This document shows positions 62,036-64,000 of a stretch of 64,000 nucleotides of DNA, piece after piece. The position numbers and the translations under genes are program-made. The number at the start of each line of letters is the position of its first letter. Within the stretch, counting starts at the first letter, position 1. Source of the stretch: Phylloscopus collybita (taxonomy: Eukaryota; Chordata; Aves; Passeriformes; Phylloscopidae); the NCBI GenBank assembly GCA_027886175.1, contig JAJNNQ010000005.1, positions 3,956,501 to 4,020,500 on the forward strand, read 5' to 3'. Under the pieces are notes generated by a model. It saw only the letters and a list, made by a program, of their open reading frames with translations, did not search any database and was not told the origin of the DNA.

Positions 62036-64000
62036 TCCTAGTCAAGGGGCAGGGAAAAAGGGCTTTAAATGTGGTGGAGAAACTACCAGCTGTTGGCAAC
62101 AGTGTCAGTGGAAAGTGCAGCAGTTCTGGAGCAGTTCTGGGGTGCTCTTGCACAGTGGTGATGCCAGGAGCAGAGTTTCAGCTTTTACTGCTCCCTCTCC
62201 AAACTGCCCATTGCAAGCCCAGTGCCTGTGATGTGCTCTGTCTCGTGGAGGAACTGGGAGCATATCCATCAGCACACTGAGGCTCCATAAATAAATAAGC
62301 ACATGGGAGCAGGCTGGAAGTGAAGTAGGTATCATTCATCATACAAGGGGGCCTGGAGTTTGTTCAGCTCATAATGTGTAACAGAGTTATGAGCAGGCAT
62401 GGGATGGATCCCCTTCTTTTTGGATCATGATTCTGTGTAATAAACATGCAAGACAATTTGTATAAAATAGTGAGGATTCTTTCCTAGAGAAGTCATTTAA
62501 AGCTATATTTGCACATCAGTGAACAGCTCAGAGGAATGTTTTGTACTTACATTTCCATACAAGTGTGCAAAGAGAAAACAACCCAGTCAGCAAGTGATGG
62601 ATGGTGCATGTAATCCTGTGCCATGATGTGCCCTCCCTGAGTAATCATATTCCATGGCCTCCCACCAGGGAAGCACCCATCCTGGCACCCCTGCCTCCCT
62701 GCTGGAGCTGTCACAGCCGGGGGGTGGATCATATTGTAAATCCCATCAAAGGTAGAAGGGATTTTTCCTGCATGTCTTTGGTCATGAAAAAGGGGGTTTG
62801 GAGTAGGAAAATCCTGACCCAAATGCATTAGCACTGCTGGCTCTTAGCAACCTCTCAAAATAATATTTGCCTGTGAAAGGACAGGATGGCTGCCAGGTTA
62901 ACTGTGGAGTGATCCTGCATTGTGGCACAAGCATGGTCTGCACAGAAACCTTGATGGCTTTTTTTTTTTTCCCCCCACTTTGCAAGAATTTTGGGGAGAC
63001 TTTTTTGGGTTTTTTGTGTTCAGTATTTCCCAGCCAGCTTGCTAGTCACTCTCTACATTTACACCCTGCAGCAGCAGTGCCACTCTTCTGAAATTGTGTC
63101 TTGGATGTCCCCCCTGCTCTTGCTGTGACTCTGGTGGGGGTCAGCTGGTGACCTTCTTGGAGTTTCTCCCAGCAGGACGCCTGACCACGGGAGCACAGGA
63201 CAGCCCCTCTCCATGTTTGCAGAAGCAATCAGGGTAATGTTTCTCCCTCTGGAGTCAAGCTAACTACAAAAGTGATGTGAGCATCTTCATTGCCCTCATC
63301 TCCAACCTCCCTGCTGCTTAGAAAAGAAGTTATCTCTGCTGATGGTTCTCCATCCTTGAGCTTCCTTGGAAGGCTCTTAAGTTTCTAAAGTTTGTAAGTT
63401 TTAAGTAATTACCAAAAACTCTCATTTAATCTTTTCAGGGTTTTTGTTGTTGTTGTTGTTGTTGTTTCGTTGTGGGTTTTTTCTGTCTGTTTTGTTGTTG
63501 GATTTTGTTGGCTTGGTTTGGTTTTGTTTTTGCGAGTTTGTAAATTTAAGTCCTCAACAGCTCAACAAGAAAACACCTGAAAGAGCTGAAAGCGAGTGCA
63601 TGTCCTGTGAAAGGCTGGCACTGGAGCTGCCATGAGATGGCACTGCGACATCAGGCATGGAACTGAGCTGCTCCATCCCACCGGGGTGTGCGGGGAAGTA
63701 CCTTCCTGGAGGGAGAAAAAATGCCAAGGAATAGAAAGGACTTATGTAAGGATAATTCTGCTATTAGTCAGGAGGAGCTGTCATGGAGCCGTGTCTGGAC
63801 TGGACTTTTCCTGCTTATACAAAGCACATAATTCTGTAGGAATTCATGTATAAACAGTGCAAATAAGAGGAGAGGGTGATTAAATTATGAACAGCAGTAA
63901 GGAAACAGATTTTCTTTAACTGTTGCTGGCAAATTTAGAAAGTCTTTTATTTCTAGGGGGTTTCTGAACACAACTGCATGCTAAAAATAGTCACGGTATA
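62036..64000. other. Intergenic sequence at the right edge
   Basis: No exon or known transposon is recognised. A GTT-rich microsatellite lies at 63441-63500. By synteny FOXP1 should lie further right, but none of its exons is visible. Confidence 0.55.
63441..63500. repeat. GTT-rich microsatellite
   Basis: About six consecutive TTG triplets are followed by degenerate GTTT/GTTG copies. A simple tract with no other feature. Confidence 0.85.

Noticed and set aside
59828..62153. Minus-strand frames with 17-residue periodicity in both 51-bp arrays
   Set aside because: The period is a multiple of three, so any stop-free unit stays open. Low copy number, no start context and no known family.

Overview
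This is vertebrate nuclear DNA, almost certainly from a bird. It has spliced genes with GT-AG introns, CpG-island promoters, a 3'-terminal CR1 LINE fragment of the avian type, and several compact solo LTRs. Three protein genes can be read exon by exon: PROK2 (+ strand, about 8.1-14.4 kb), GPR27 (- strand, single exon, 27.1-28.2 kb) and EIF4E3 (+ strand, 43.0-59.4 kb). The same three genes sit together on human 3p13, between RYBP and FOXP1. By synteny FOXP1 should lie beyond the right edge and RYBP beyond the left; neither is in the window.

Layout. 1-4.1 kb: gene-free DNA. 4.13-5.94 kb: a 1.8-kb, 23-bp-period GC-rich minisatellite that is stop-free in most frames and so produces giant spurious ORFs. 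6.06-6.38 kb: a solo LTR with a perfect 6-bp target-site duplication. 7.3-7.93 kb: a minisatellite whose core is seven 44-bp units, ending about 100 bp before the PROK2 TATA box. 8.03-14.4 kb: PROK2 promoter and three constitutive coding exons. 14.4-26 kb: PROK2 3' UTR, then intergenic DNA. 26-29 kb: GPR27 with a strong CpG island. 29-42.2 kb: intergenic. 42.27-42.63 kb: a 183-bp tandem duplication just upstream of the EIF4E3 promoter. 42.97-59.36 kb: seven EIF4E3 coding exons. Intron 1 holds two more LTRs, CR1 pieces and a second CpG island with a strong CTCF-like site. 59.4-61.3 kb: EIF4E3 3' UTR. Two four-copy arrays of the same 51-bp hairpin-forming repeat lie at 59.84 and 61.84 kb.

The three genes share no pathway. 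PROK2 is a secreted cysteine-rich ligand of prokineticin receptors. GPR27 is an orphan SREB-family receptor. EIF4E3 is an atypical cap-binding protein.

I found no evidence of a wholly new biological system. The most notable observations are: the paired 51-bp arrays; a TGA that ends EIF4E3 five codons before a recognisable ancestral C-terminus; a C-terminally extended PROK2 with a possible diverged alternative exon; two independent insertions of one LTR family with perfect 6-bp TSDs; and the intronic CpG island/CTCF-like site in EIF4E3.
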